A stretch of DNA of 36,872 nucleotides from JAGXOF01 sp046545575 (GCA_046545575.1 JBKGZM010000016.1:1-36872), one strand, 5' to 3'. Positions 7,499 to 15,570 are shown, counted from the stretch's first letter. Numbers and translations: made by a program. Notes: generated by a model not told the origin, from the sequence alone.

Positions 7499-9091
7499 CT
7501 ATTTGTCGAGTATCTCCATTGCCTCGTCTCTGTAGGCATCGGTTATATATGGTATTCCTGTGACCTTAGTACATTCCTCGGTCAAGGACATCAACTCACG
7601 GCGGCTGATTGCGGGTACGCTGAAGCATCTGGCTCCTGCCATCAACTGTTGGAGTCCTACCTTGATCTTCTGTGTATAGCTGTAGATTCCCAGTGCGCCT
7701 AGAGGAATGTTCTTCATCTCGTTCTCGCCTACGAGGTTCTTGACTTCCTCATAGGATACGAAAACCTGCTCCGGCGTTGATCCGTACTGCCCGATTGTCT
7801 TGGGGAGTTTGCCATCTTTTATCCACTGTTGAATGTTCTTGCCCACCATGCCGGGAATCATCAGAGCCCTTCCCATGCACACTGCCTTGGTAAAGGGTGC
7901 CCCGAGCGCGAGGGCCTTAAATACCCCGTCTTCGCTGCTGAATCCACCTGCAAACGCTATGTTCGGGGGTTGTTCGCCCTTGTCAGCGAGCTTCTTACAG
8001 AACTCGTAGGCTGTGGCGTGGAGATAGAGGCTGGGGACTCCCCATTCCTCCATCATTCGCCAGGGACTCATCCCCGTTCCGCCGGGTGCGCCGTCTATTG
8101 TAAGAAGGTCGATATTGGCTTTTGAGGCCCACTTGATGGCCATAGCCAGCTCACGCAGGCTATATGCTCCTGTCTTAAGGGTAATGCGCTTGAAGCCCAG
8201 GTCTCTCAACCGTTGAACCTCAGCGTAGAAGCTCTCCTCATCGACGAAACCGAGCCGGCTGTGACGTTCAAATTCCTTGATGGCCCCGGACTGGAATGCT
8301 GCCTGGTTCCAGGGATCGGAAGGGTCAGGCGTAACAAGGTATCCGCGTCTCTGGAGTTCCTGTGCTCGCTCAAGAGTGTTGACCTTGATCTCTCCCCCTA
8401 TGCACTTTGCTCCCTGTCCCCACTTAAGCTCGATGGTGTCCATGCCGTGTTTCTTGCTAACGTATTCGGCTACTCCCAGTCTCGTGTCCTCTATATTCAT
8501 CTGCACCAGGAGTTCGCCATATCCCCGATGGTAACGGCGATAGATCTCGATTCGCCGGTCCATGTCTGGGGCGTTCTTTACCTTGCCGTTGGAATCGAGT
8601 TCAAGCTGGGGATCAATGCCACAGACATTCTCTCCGCAAACGAGTGTTATTCCGCTTATTGCAGCTCCTATAGCAAAGTGCTCCCAGTTTGTGCGGGCGA
8701 TTTCCGTGGAGCCCAATGCACCTGTAAAGATAGGCACATCCAGTTTGACCTTGCTATTCCAGCCATATTCGGTCTCGGTATTCACGGCCGGGAAAATAGC
8801 CGTATCCGAATCACCGACCACGCCTTCAGGCAGGCCCCTGGCTCCTTGGGCATACCCCTGGATATTGAAATGGGAATAGTCAATGGGGTATTCCTTATCG
8901 CCTCCGGCGGTGATTTCTCCAAAGGGTCCGGGATATAGAAGTTCTCGCCCCCGGAAGGTTGACTGGAACACCTCGCAATTTCCCGTGCAACCGTCAATGC
9001 ACCGTGTGCAGAGCCCGCTCATTGGAACTACACTTCTTGATCGATTGGCGCTCCTTGTCGCATCATTGGAATTTGGTCGCTGCAGATTCAT
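7499..9091 (-). CDS. FMN-binding glutamate synthase-like protein (GltB2/COG0069 type)
   Basis: 530 aa protein related to the FMN-containing synthase domain of glutamate synthase. It contains GALGSTEIARTNWEHFAIGAAISG, the barrel segments ELKWGQGAKCIGGEI and TIDGAPGGTGMSP, and the phosphate-binding IAFAGGFSSEDGVFKALALGA followed by AVCMGRALMIPG. There is no glutaminase domain and no separate NADPH subunit beside it. An N-terminal CxxCxxxCxxxC motif (C28, C31, C35, C39) may bind an Fe-S cluster or zinc; this is inference. ATG follows GGAGG at seven bases. It is downstream of nrpR and hisF in the same direction, so a role in nitrogen assimilation under NrpR control is likely, though the reaction is unproven. 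Confidence 0.87.
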   Translation of the reverse strand: MNLQRPNSNDATRSANRSRSVVPMSGLCTRCIDGCTGNCEVFQSTFRGRELLYPGPFGEITAGGDKEYPIDYSHFNIQGYAQGARGLPEGVVGDSDTAIFPAVNTETEYGWNSKVKLDVPIFTGALGSTEIARTNWEHFAIGAAISGITLVCGENVCGIDPQLELDSNGKVKNAPDMDRRIEIYRRYHRGYGELLVQMNIEDTRLGVAEYVSKKHGMDTIELKWGQGAKCIGGEIKVNTLERAQELQRRGYLVTPDPSDPWNQAAFQSGAIKEFERHSRLGFVDEESFYAEVQRLRDLGFKRITLKTGAYSLRELAMAIKWASKANIDLLTIDGAPGGTGMSPWRMMEEWGVPSLYLHATAYEFCKKLADKGEQPPNIAFAGGFSSEDGVFKALALGAPFTKAVCMGRALMIPGMVGKNIQQWIKDGKLPKTIGQYGSTPEQVFVSYEEVKNLVGENEMKNIPLGALGIYSYTQKIKVGLQQLMAGARCFSVPAISRRELMSLTEECTKVTGIPYITDAYRDEAMEILDK

Positions 9092-9136
9092 GTCCGGTCC
9101 TCCTTTCGAATATCAAATATAGTTCTTACAGAAATA

Positions 9137-9146
9137 GGAAATTTCC
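9137..9146. promoter_or_regulatory. GGAAATTTCC palindrome before the glutamate synthase-like gene
   Basis: A perfect 10-bp palindrome in the 55-nt gap between hisF and the FMN protein gene. It has GGAA and TTCC half-sites but only two bases between them, unlike the N6 spacing of known NrpR operators. A TATATT lies 17 nt downstream of AAATTT on the minus strand, so it could overlap a weak internal promoter. Confidence 0.25.
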
Positions 9147-9917
9147 CTATAATCTCACCGATATGCCTTTCTCGTGAAGATATTGTTTTGCCTGAGGTAT
9201 CGTTATTTCGCCAAAGTGGAATATGGAAGCTGCCAGAACCGCAGACGCCTTGGCCTCTGCTACCGCCTGGTAGAGATGCTCCAGTGTCCCTGCTCCGCCT
9301 GAGGCTGTAACCGGTATATTGACTGCCTCGGCCACAGCCTTTGTCATCTCCAGGTCATATCCGTCTTTTGTCCCATCGGCGTCCTTGCTGGTAAGCAGTA
9401 TCTCTCCGGCTCCCAGCTCTTCCACACGCTTCGCCCACTCCACGATATCCATGCCGGTCGATTCTTCACCGCTTTTAACCACGACCTCCAGCCGGGGGCG
9501 GTCGCTGCCCGGCGGGTTCTTCCATCCGTCGATAGCAACTACCAGCTTGTCCTTGCCGAACTTCTGAGCGGCTTCCCTTATCAACTCTGGATTTTTGACG
9601 GCGGATGTGTTGATGGAGACCTTATTCACGCCAAGGTCGAAAAGGGCTTCCATGTCCTCGATGCTCCCTATGCCGCCGCCTACCGCGAAGGGGATGTTAA
9701 CTTTCTTGGCAACCTTCTTCACCCATTCAAGCCTTGTCTTTCTATCCTGGACGGTTGCGAAGATGTCGAGGAAGACAAGTTCGTCCGCTCCGTCCCGGCA
9801 GTAGGCTTCAGCCGCTTCTACAGGGTCGCGGGCATCCCTCAGGTTGACGAACTTCACTCCCTTTACCACTCTTCCGTCCTGCACATCCAGGCAGGGGATA
9901 ATCTTCACTTCTTTCAT
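9147..9917 (-). CDS. hisF: Imidazole glycerol phosphate synthase cyclase subunit HisF
   Basis: HisF closes the imidazole ring in histidine synthesis, using ammonia from HisH and releasing AICAR to purine synthesis. The 256 aa (beta-alpha)8 barrel has catalytic Asp11 (IIPCLDV) and Asp130 (VVAIDGW), and both phosphate loops (AVGGGIGSIEDM and TASGGAGTLEHL). The segment after strand 2 reads FLDIFATVQDRKT, where most HisF proteins have DITAS. No other his genes occur in the window and there is no hisH beside it. The start codon is separated from the nrpR stop by one base, and GAGGAGA is embedded in the end of nrpR, indicating translational coupling. A standard HisF is most likely, possibly ammonia-dependent. 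Confidence 0.94.
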   Translation of the reverse strand: MKEVKIIPCLDVQDGRVVKGVKFVNLRDARDPVEAAEAYCRDGADELVFLDIFATVQDRKTRLEWVKKVAKKVNIPFAVGGGIGSIEDMEALFDLGVNKVSINTSAVKNPELIREAAQKFGKDKLVVAIDGWKNPPGSDRPRLEVVVKSGEESTGMDIVEWAKRVEELGAGEILLTSKDADGTKDGYDLEMTKAVAEAVNIPVTASGGAGTLEHLYQAVAEAKASAVLAASIFHFGEITIPQAKQYLHEKGISVRL

Positions 9918-9918
9918 T

Positions 9919-10911
9919 CTATATCTCCTCGAATTTGGTGAGACTTTGATATTCCATGACTGTGGTCATGGCCCGGTTGTCAGCTTCTATGCCTGCCTCT
10001 CGGGCTGCAGCCACCGGGTTGAGTCCTCCGATGAGGATAAGGCCGATCCTGTTGAGTTCCACCGGAATTTTGCACACGGGCTCGCTTGTGTTTCCCATCA
10101 TGAGCATGCCTCCCAGCCCCGCCTCCCGCAGCTTGCTTACCACATTCTCTGCTGTTCCACGACAGGCAGACGGTATTTCCCGGAAGTTAGCCAGTATCCT
10201 GCCATCCTTTTCCTTCGCTGCCTGCTTTACCGAGGTCATCCTGGCCTTGATGAATACCTCCGAGGGATCGAGGGAAGAGCCTGAATAGTGGATGAGCTCC
10301 ACGAAGCGGACAGGTTTTCCATCTTGTATCTCCAGGATGCCCCCGAAGCGGGAATCCATGGGCACGCCAGCCTTAAGCAAGCAACCATTGATAACGATGC
10401 TGCATACGGTGGCCAGTCCGATACTCCCTTCTGGGACGAGTAGGTCTCCCAATTGCTCTCCCTCATGAGCCACTGCTACCAGATCGCTCACCGCCAAACC
10501 AGCCTGAAAAGCCGGCTTCATTGCGTGTACGGCTCTGCGGAATTTCTCCTTGGGGAAGAAGGAAACGTTGACGGGGATATGGCCGCTGCGCCTCTCGTAG
10601 TCGAAGTCGGTCCGAAATGCCAGCAGTTCAATCCTTGATATGGCGAATCCTACCTTATCCTCGACAAGGGCGTTTCGTAGCTCTTCACGTCCCCGATCGG
10701 TGAGCAGGCGGCCGTCGCGGCCTGCTGCCTCTGTTAATCCTCGCTCGTCGGTCAGCTTGAGGTGGTACCTGACTGCCCTTTCGCCCAGCTTGACACCATA
10801 GTTATCCAGGCGATGGGATATAACCCTGGCTCCCAGGGGCTCCTTGCAGTCGCCCAGGACCTTCAGTATAGCGAGGACCTTCCTCTCAACGTCCAGTGTA
10901 GCAAAAGTCAT
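9919..10911 (-). CDS. nrpR: NrpR-type nitrogen-responsive transcriptional repressor
   Basis: DNA-binding repressor of the NrpR family (COG1693, repressor of nif and glnA operons), which in methanogens is released from DNA by 2-oxoglutarate during nitrogen starvation. Residues about 8-75 form a winged helix (LAILKVLGDCKEPLGARVIS, then RAVRYHLKLTDERGL and a TDRG wing end). Residues about 82-325 form one NRD/DUF128 domain with LVPEGSIGLATVCSIVINGCLLKAG and GLILIGGLNPVAAAREAGI. At 330 aa with a single NRD it resembles NrpRI rather than the two-NRD form. It is first in an operon with hisF and a glutamate synthase-like gene, and a GGAA-N6-TTCC site lies between its promoter and start, implying autoregulation. 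Confidence 0.92.
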   Translation of the reverse strand: MTFATLDVERKVLAILKVLGDCKEPLGARVISHRLDNYGVKLGERAVRYHLKLTDERGLTEAAGRDGRLLTDRGREELRNALVEDKVGFAISRIELLAFRTDFDYERRSGHIPVNVSFFPKEKFRRAVHAMKPAFQAGLAVSDLVAVAHEGEQLGDLLVPEGSIGLATVCSIVINGCLLKAGVPMDSRFGGILEIQDGKPVRFVELIHYSGSSLDPSEVFIKARMTSVKQAAKEKDGRILANFREIPSACRGTAENVVSKLREAGLGGMLMMGNTSEPVCKIPVELNRIGLILIGGLNPVAAAREAGIEADNRAMTTVMEYQSLTKFEEI

Positions 10912-10929
10912 GATATCTATTTGGCACTA

Positions 10930-10943
10930 GGAAACCGTTTTCC
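10930..10943. promoter_or_regulatory. Candidate NrpR operator GGAA-N6-TTCC
   Basis: GGAAACCGTTTTCC matches the GGAA-N6-TTCC palindrome described for NrpR binding in Methanococcus. It begins seven bases downstream of the predicted -10 (10950-10955), so it covers the expected transcription start of nrpR, a repressing position. The match and position are seen directly; binding by the adjacent NrpR is inferred. Confidence 0.65.
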
Positions 10944-10949
10944 TCATTG

Positions 10950-10979
10950 ATTTTATCTTTGCCCTGGTATGGTTGTCAA
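10950..10979 (-). promoter_or_regulatory. Promoter of the nrpR operon
   Basis: Minus-strand TTGACA (10974-10979) and TAAAAT (10950-10955) with an 18-nt spacer. It lies back to back with the PAC2 gene promoter; the two -35 boxes are 16 nt apart. Confidence 0.7.
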
Positions 10980-10995
10980 CCCTTAATCCCTTCTA

Positions 10996-11023
10996 TTGAC
11001 GATGTCACCAATGGTAATATAAT
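10996..11023 (+). promoter_or_regulatory. Promoter of the PAC2 gene
   Basis: TTGACG (10996-11001), 16-nt spacer, TATAAT (11018-11023). It is near consensus and ends 30 nt before the start codon. Confidence 0.7.
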
Positions 11024-11053
11024 GTAGGGTGCACGGAGAAAGGAGCACAGGAT

Positions 11054-11938
11054 ATGGATGATATTAAACTGTATACCGAACCGGAGTTGAAGAAGCCGTA
11101 TTTGATCGCTGCGGGACCAGGAACGGCGAACGTCAGCCTTGTAGCTACGACATATTTGCGGGATAAACTGGGCGCAGAGCCCTTCGCGGAGATCGAGTCA
11201 ACTGAACCGTTTAGTATGTCGTACGATGTCTCACTTGAAGAAGGCGTGATCAATCTGATTCCTACGTCCTTGGAAGAAAGGGTGGAAAACAAGTTCTATT
11301 ACTGGAAGGGCGATGGAGAGCACGACTTGATATTTTTCACCGGGAACGCTCACCCGCTTCCGGGAAAGGGACTGGAGTTCGCTGGCAGTGTGGTTGATTT
11401 CGCCAGTGAATTCGATGTCCAGGGACTATACATACTTGGCGCGTATGCAACGGACGTCACCCACAGGGCTGATCCGCAGGTTACCGGGATGGTGAGCAGA
11501 AGGGATTTAATGGATGTCCTGACGACAAATGGACTGGGGTTAGCGCCGTCTATTACCTTTGCTCATAACCTCATTACGTGGATACTCATCGCTGCCATTG
11601 AGAGGGACATCGATGCTGTTGGGTTGATTGGAGAACTGCCCAGATATGCCACCGTGAAGCCCAGTATGAAGGTTTGCAAGCGTCTGATCGAAACGCTTGC
11701 TGGGATTCTGGGTATACGAGATGTACTCGACCTCTCCGACCTGGACAGTTTCATCGAGGAAGAGGACAGTAAAATGGACGCATGGATTGAAGAACTAAGG
11801 AATCTGCCAAACAAAGAGGCAAAAGAGTTCTTGAATTACTTTGAGGCCCTGGAGAAGGAGGAGAACCTTATAACGGAGGAAGACAAGCATCGCTTAATAC
11901 AGGACCTGGAGGATTTCTTTAAACAAAGAGGTGGGTGA
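11054..11938 (+). CDS. PAC2 family protein
   Basis: 294 aa protein of the PAC2 (proteasome-assembly-chaperone-like) family. Characteristic blocks are LIAAGPGTANVSLVATTYL near the N-terminus, DLIFFTGNAHPLPGKGLEFA, LGAYATDVTHRADPQVTG, and GLIGELPRYA. The C-terminal 60 residues are acidic and helical. AAGGAG precedes the ATG at nine bases. In eukaryotes and archaea PAC2 proteins assist or bind the proteasome; in bacteria without a proteasome their role is unknown, and no proteasome gene is seen in this window. It stands alone between its own promoter and a strong terminator. Confidence 0.88.
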   Translation: MDDIKLYTEPELKKPYLIAAGPGTANVSLVATTYLRDKLGAEPFAEIESTEPFSMSYDVSLEEGVINLIPTSLEERVENKFYYWKGDGEHDLIFFTGNAHPLPGKGLEFAGSVVDFASEFDVQGLYILGAYATDVTHRADPQVTGMVSRRDLMDVLTTNGLGLAPSITFAHNLITWILIAAIERDIDAVGLIGELPRYATVKPSMKVCKRLIETLAGILGIRDVLDLSDLDSFIEEEDSKMDAWIEELRNLPNKEAKEFLNYFEALEKEENLITEEDKHRLIQDLEDFFKQRGG

Positions 11939-11962
11939 CGGTCGCTTGTCCTGCTGCTTAAG

Positions 11963-11999
11963 ACAATCCCCGCAAAATCGCAGATTTTGCGGGGATTGT
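11963..11999. terminator. Long bidirectional terminator between PAC2 gene and sigma factor gene
   Basis: A perfect 16-bp inverted repeat (ACAATCCCCGCAAAAT and its complement) surrounds the five-base loop CGCAG. The A-rich and T-rich outer stem ends let it work in both directions, and it lies between two convergent genes. Confidence 0.88.
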
Positions 12000-12020
12000 T
12001 CATTCTCTCTTGATTGGGTC

Positions 12021-13538
12021 CTAGTTCAGGAATTCTTTAAGCTTCTCTGAGAATCCCGGCCCCTGAAGCTCGCACAGGGCTTTCACCTCGATCTGGCGAG
12101 CCCGTTCACGTGTAACTCCCAGTTCGCGGCCTACCTCATCCAGAGTATGGCTGTGACCATCTTCCAGTCCGAACCGCATCCTGATCACTTTGCGCTCGCG
12201 TGCAGGGAGCTGTTCCAGCGCCTGCTCAAGTTGCTCCCTGAGCAATAGATAGTATGCGACATCGGGAGGAGTGGCCCTGCTGTCCTCAATGAAATCAGCC
12301 AGTCGGCTGTCCTCATCATCCCCGATGGGGGTTTCCAGGGAGATCGTCTTACGGATCATCTTGAAGGTTTCCTTCACCTTCCCTACTGGCATATTCATTT
12401 CTTGGGCTATTTCCTCAGCAGTTGGTTCCCTCCCGTACTTCTGGGCCAGGGTACGGCTGAGGCTCATGATCTTGTTCACGGTCTCTATCTGGTGGACAGG
12501 GATCCTGATGGTTCGTGCCTGGTCGGCGATGCCTCTTGTGATCGCCTGACGGATCCACCAGGTGGCATACGTACTGAACTTGAATCCGCGTCTGTAATCG
12601 TATTTCTCCACTGCCTGGATAAGGCCCATATTCCCTTGCTGGATCAGGTCCAGGAAGGACATGCCTCGTCCCATATATTTCTTGGTGTTGCTTACTACGA
12701 GGCGCAGGTTGGCCTCGATAAGATGCTGCTTGGCTTTCTCACCTTCCTCCATGACGTCGTTCATGTGCCGGAGGAATTTACCCTCATATTCCTTGACGAG
12801 GGCTTGGACTTCCGAGTCGAACTCGGAGTCGGCAAGCTTGTCGAGCAACCCCTTTTCTTCCAGTTCCTCGATCATTCCTTCAGGTATAATGGCACTATCC
12901 AGTGAAAGGTTCACCAAGGTTTCCTCCACCCCTTCAGGGGAGGAATGTGTCATATTGGCTACGCTTGTAATAAGCCGCGGGTCGATCTGGGCATCGATTG
13001 ACTCTTGCAGCTTCTGATCATAAAGCGCCTGGGAGGTCGAGGCCTCGTCTGGTATGCTGAGTTCATCGCGCAGGGCATTAAGGAAAGGCAATGCCTGACC
13101 GACATCATGGAGCATACTCATCATAATATCCGTTGCGGAAGGGGATTGCCCATGTCTCTGGGTCAATGTACCCTCGATTGATTCGAGGCGTTTTCTCTCC
13201 TCCATTTTCCGTGCCAGATACTTCTCTTGGTCAGATGTCAGGAGTGGGACCTGCGCCATTTCTCGCAGGTACATGCGGACCGAATCAGTGCTTCCTGTAC
13301 CTGACTCTGTCTGAGTTTCTTCCACTCTATCGATCAGGTCTGGTTCCTTTACGTCGACCTCACTGAGGTCATCTTCCATATCCAGCTCTTCGCCGAGTGC
13401 TTCCTCATCGGCATCCTCTACTTCCTCCATACGCCTGTGAGAAGTATATACCTCCGGTGTCTGGTCCGTTTCCTCTATTTCGGCGTCCATATCTGGCATG
13501 GCGTTTTTTTCTTCCAAGCTCTCTTCAAATTCCCTCAT
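12021..13538 (-). CDS. rpoD: RNA polymerase primary sigma factor (sigma-70/SigA)
   Basis: Housekeeping sigma factor, 505 aa. Residues 1-80 are very acidic, in place of a classic region 1.1. Region 1.2 starts at TDSVRMYLREMAQVPLLT (84-101). Residues about 115-265 are a poorly conserved acidic spacer. Region 2 (273-345) has the core-binding LIQQGNMGLIQAVEKYDY and the promoter-melting/-10 helix KFSTYATWWIRQAITRGI. Region 4 ends in the helix-turn-helix TLDEVGRELGVTRERARQIEVKAL (465-488), which reads the -35. The C-terminal tail is atypical (CELQGPGFSEKL where KLRHPSRSKKL is common). GAGGAGA lies about eleven bases before the ATG. Confidence 0.95.
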   Translation of the reverse strand: MREFEESLEEKNAMPDMDAEIEETDQTPEVYTSHRRMEEVEDADEEALGEELDMEDDLSEVDVKEPDLIDRVEETQTESGTGSTDSVRMYLREMAQVPLLTSDQEKYLARKMEERKRLESIEGTLTQRHGQSPSATDIMMSMLHDVGQALPFLNALRDELSIPDEASTSQALYDQKLQESIDAQIDPRLITSVANMTHSSPEGVEETLVNLSLDSAIIPEGMIEELEEKGLLDKLADSEFDSEVQALVKEYEGKFLRHMNDVMEEGEKAKQHLIEANLRLVVSNTKKYMGRGMSFLDLIQQGNMGLIQAVEKYDYRRGFKFSTYATWWIRQAITRGIADQARTIRIPVHQIETVNKIMSLSRTLAQKYGREPTAEEIAQEMNMPVGKVKETFKMIRKTISLETPIGDDEDSRLADFIEDSRATPPDVAYYLLLREQLEQALEQLPARERKVIRMRFGLEDGHSHTLDEVGRELGVTRERARQIEVKALCELQGPGFSEKLKEFLN

Positions 13539-13906
13539 AGACTGTTACATCTCCTCGCTCTGTGCGCCGCTTATCCTTTTCGATTTGTGCTACACATTAC
13601 TATTATAACTCTTTTTAGCCCCCGAATTTAAGGGGGTTAATTATTTTACCTAATTTCACATCAAAATGCAAGTGCTCGATTTCCAGGACAATCAAGCAGA
13701 GATCTGCCGCCATCGCGTTGCACTCCTTGGGTGATAGATAACCACGAAGCATTTTTGCTTTATCTCGAGGAAAAGTCGACGGATTATGGGCCTTCATCCG
13801 GGACAATCTTTTCCCGGGGGTGTGGTTTCCAGCGAGATTGTGCTGCTTGCATGATGTCTTGCTTTACTCCCAATAGCCCGTTGCTTTATGATACAATACA
13901 CTTGTT
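13539..13906. other. 368-nt divergent intergenic region between rpoD and metG
   Basis: No gene could be supported. On the minus strand a perfect TATAAT (13602-13607) may be the rpoD -10; the best partner is a weak TTAAAT with an 18-nt spacer. A CCCCC/GGGGG stem (13619-13623 with 13632-13636) overlaps that -35 region. A 63-codon minus-strand frame (13615-13806) starts with TTG, lacks a ribosome site and resembles nothing known. The metG promoter is at the right edge. Confidence 0.5.
13892..13897 (+). promoter_or_regulatory. -10 element of metG, implying a leaderless or near-leaderless mRNA
   Basis: TACAAT ends only nine bases before the metG ATG. No Shine-Dalgarno sequence is present in the short interval, and no clear -35 is visible. 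A normal start seven bases after the -10 would leave a leader of about two nucleotides. Confidence 0.4.
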
Positions 13907-15568
13907 ATGCCTGAGTATATTCTTGTAGCTGTAGCCTGGCCCTATGCTAACGGCCCTTTGCATTTGGGGCAGATTGCGGGGGCTTATCTCCCCGCTGACA
14001 TATTCGCGCGCTATAATCGCATGAAGGGAAATCACGTATTAATGGTTTCCGGTAGCGATATGCACGGCACACCTATAACCATGAGAGCGGACAGGGAAGG
14101 AACCAGCCCTGAAGATGTGGCAACAAGATATCACCAGGGGTTCCTTGATGCCTGGGAGAAGTTGGGTATCTCTTTCGACCTATTTACCTCTACCCACACT
14201 GAAAATCATACTGAGGTCGTCCAGGATCTCTTCCTTACTCTTATGAACAAGGGGTATATATACAAGGGCAGCATGCCTTCGGCATACTGCCCTCATTGTG
14301 ACAGGTACCTTCCCGACCGTTATGTTGAGGGCGAGTGTCCTTACTGCCATGCTCCGGCTGCCAGAGGAGACCAGTGCCCGGATTGTAGCAAGACCCTTAA
14401 TCCGGATGAGTTGATTAACCCTAGATGCACAATATGTGGCGGTCCGCCCGAGGTAAGGACCTCGGAACACCTCTTCCTTGAACTTTCCAAATTCAGTCAG
14501 CAGCTAGAGGAGTGGGTTAAGGCCCAGACCCACTGGAAGCCAAATGTTGCCAGCCTGACTATGCGTTACTTGAAAGAGGGCCTGCGTGACCGGGCGATTA
14601 CGCGGGATATACAGTGGGGGATTCCTGTACCAGTTGAGGGATTCGAGAACAAGCGCATTTATGTCTGGTTCGAGGCGGTGACAGGGTATTTGTCGGCGAG
14701 CAAGGAATGGGCGAAGATAAATGGCGATGAGGAAATGTGGCGTCCGTTCTGGGATGGAAATGCCAGGCCCTATTACTTTATCGGGAAGGATAATATCCCG
14801 TTTCATACCCTGATCTGGCCTGCCATGTTGATGGGATATGGAGACCTCAAACTCCCTCATGATGTACCCGCAAATGAGTTTCTTACGTTGGAGAATAGGC
14901 CTCTTTCCACCAGTCGTAACTGGGCGGTATGGCTTCCCGAGTACCTTGAGCGTTATGATCCTGATCCGCTCCGCTATATCCTTTCCATTAACATGCCCGA
15001 GACCGGAGACACTGATTTCTCCTGGCGGGAGTTTGTACGCCGGAATAACGATGAGCTGGTCGCGACGTATGGGAACCTGGTTAACCGTGCTGTCAAGTTC
15101 ACATACCGCAATTTTGATGGCCACATACCGTCTGTCGGGGAACTCGATGCGGCTGATAATGAGCTTTTGGCCAAGGCTAAGGAAACCATGGACAACGTCG
15201 ACAGGGCCCTTGGGAACTGCCACTTCAGGGAAGGGATAAAGGCGGCGTTCAATCTCGCGCAGGAAACCAACCGATATCTTGATAACAAGGCGCCGTGGAA
15301 GGTGATTAAACAGGATAAGGATAATGCCGCGAACACCCTCGGGGTAGCGCTGGGGGTTATTTCCTGTTTGGAGAAAGTCATGTATCCGTTCTTGCCATTC
15401 AGTTCAGAGAAGGTTCACCGGCTTCTGGGATCTCCGGGCAATGCTCAGGATGATGGTTGGGAATTCCGGTTCCCTCTTACCGGGCAGGTCTTGGCTGAGC
15501 CTGAGCCTCTTTTCACCAAGCTGGACGAGGATATTGCGGTGGAAGAGACAGCTAAACTAGGGAAGTAG
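13907..15568 (+). CDS. metG: Methionyl-tRNA synthetase, archaeal type without C-terminal domain
   Basis: Charges tRNA-Met with methionine in the cytoplasm. The 553 aa class-I synthetase begins MPEYILVAVAWPYANGP, with the HIGH equivalent HLGQ (19-22). A connective insertion carries four CxxC pairs (C128/131, C144/147, C157/160, C174/177), enough for two zinc knuckles. The KMSKS equivalent is RPLSTSR, as in archaeal-like MetRS. The EMAP-like C-terminal tRNA-binding domain is absent; the protein ends after the anticodon-binding helices. The ATG fits the family start although no ribosome site precedes it. The prenyl synthase gene follows two bases after the stop. Confidence 0.96.
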   Translation: MPEYILVAVAWPYANGPLHLGQIAGAYLPADIFARYNRMKGNHVLMVSGSDMHGTPITMRADREGTSPEDVATRYHQGFLDAWEKLGISFDLFTSTHTENHTEVVQDLFLTLMNKGYIYKGSMPSAYCPHCDRYLPDRYVEGECPYCHAPAARGDQCPDCSKTLNPDELINPRCTICGGPPEVRTSEHLFLELSKFSQQLEEWVKAQTHWKPNVASLTMRYLKEGLRDRAITRDIQWGIPVPVEGFENKRIYVWFEAVTGYLSASKEWAKINGDEEMWRPFWDGNARPYYFIGKDNIPFHTLIWPAMLMGYGDLKLPHDVPANEFLTLENRPLSTSRNWAVWLPEYLERYDPDPLRYILSINMPETGDTDFSWREFVRRNNDELVATYGNLVNRAVKFTYRNFDGHIPSVGELDAADNELLAKAKETMDNVDRALGNCHFREGIKAAFNLAQETNRYLDNKAPWKVIKQDKDNAANTLGVALGVISCLEKVMYPFLPFSSEKVHRLLGSPGNAQDDGWEFRFPLTGQVLAEPEPLFTKLDEDIAVEETAKLGK

Positions 15569-15570
15569 TA

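Noticed and set aside
8213..8938. Plus-strand 241-codon frame
   Set aside because: Antisense to the glutamate synthase-like gene, whose family motifs span the region.
13615..13806. 63-codon minus-strand frame between rpoD and metG
   Set aside because: TTG start, no ribosome site, overlaps the likely rpoD promoter, and no recognisable protein features.
14504..15223. Minus-strand 239-codon frame
   Set aside because: Antisense to metG; no independent support.
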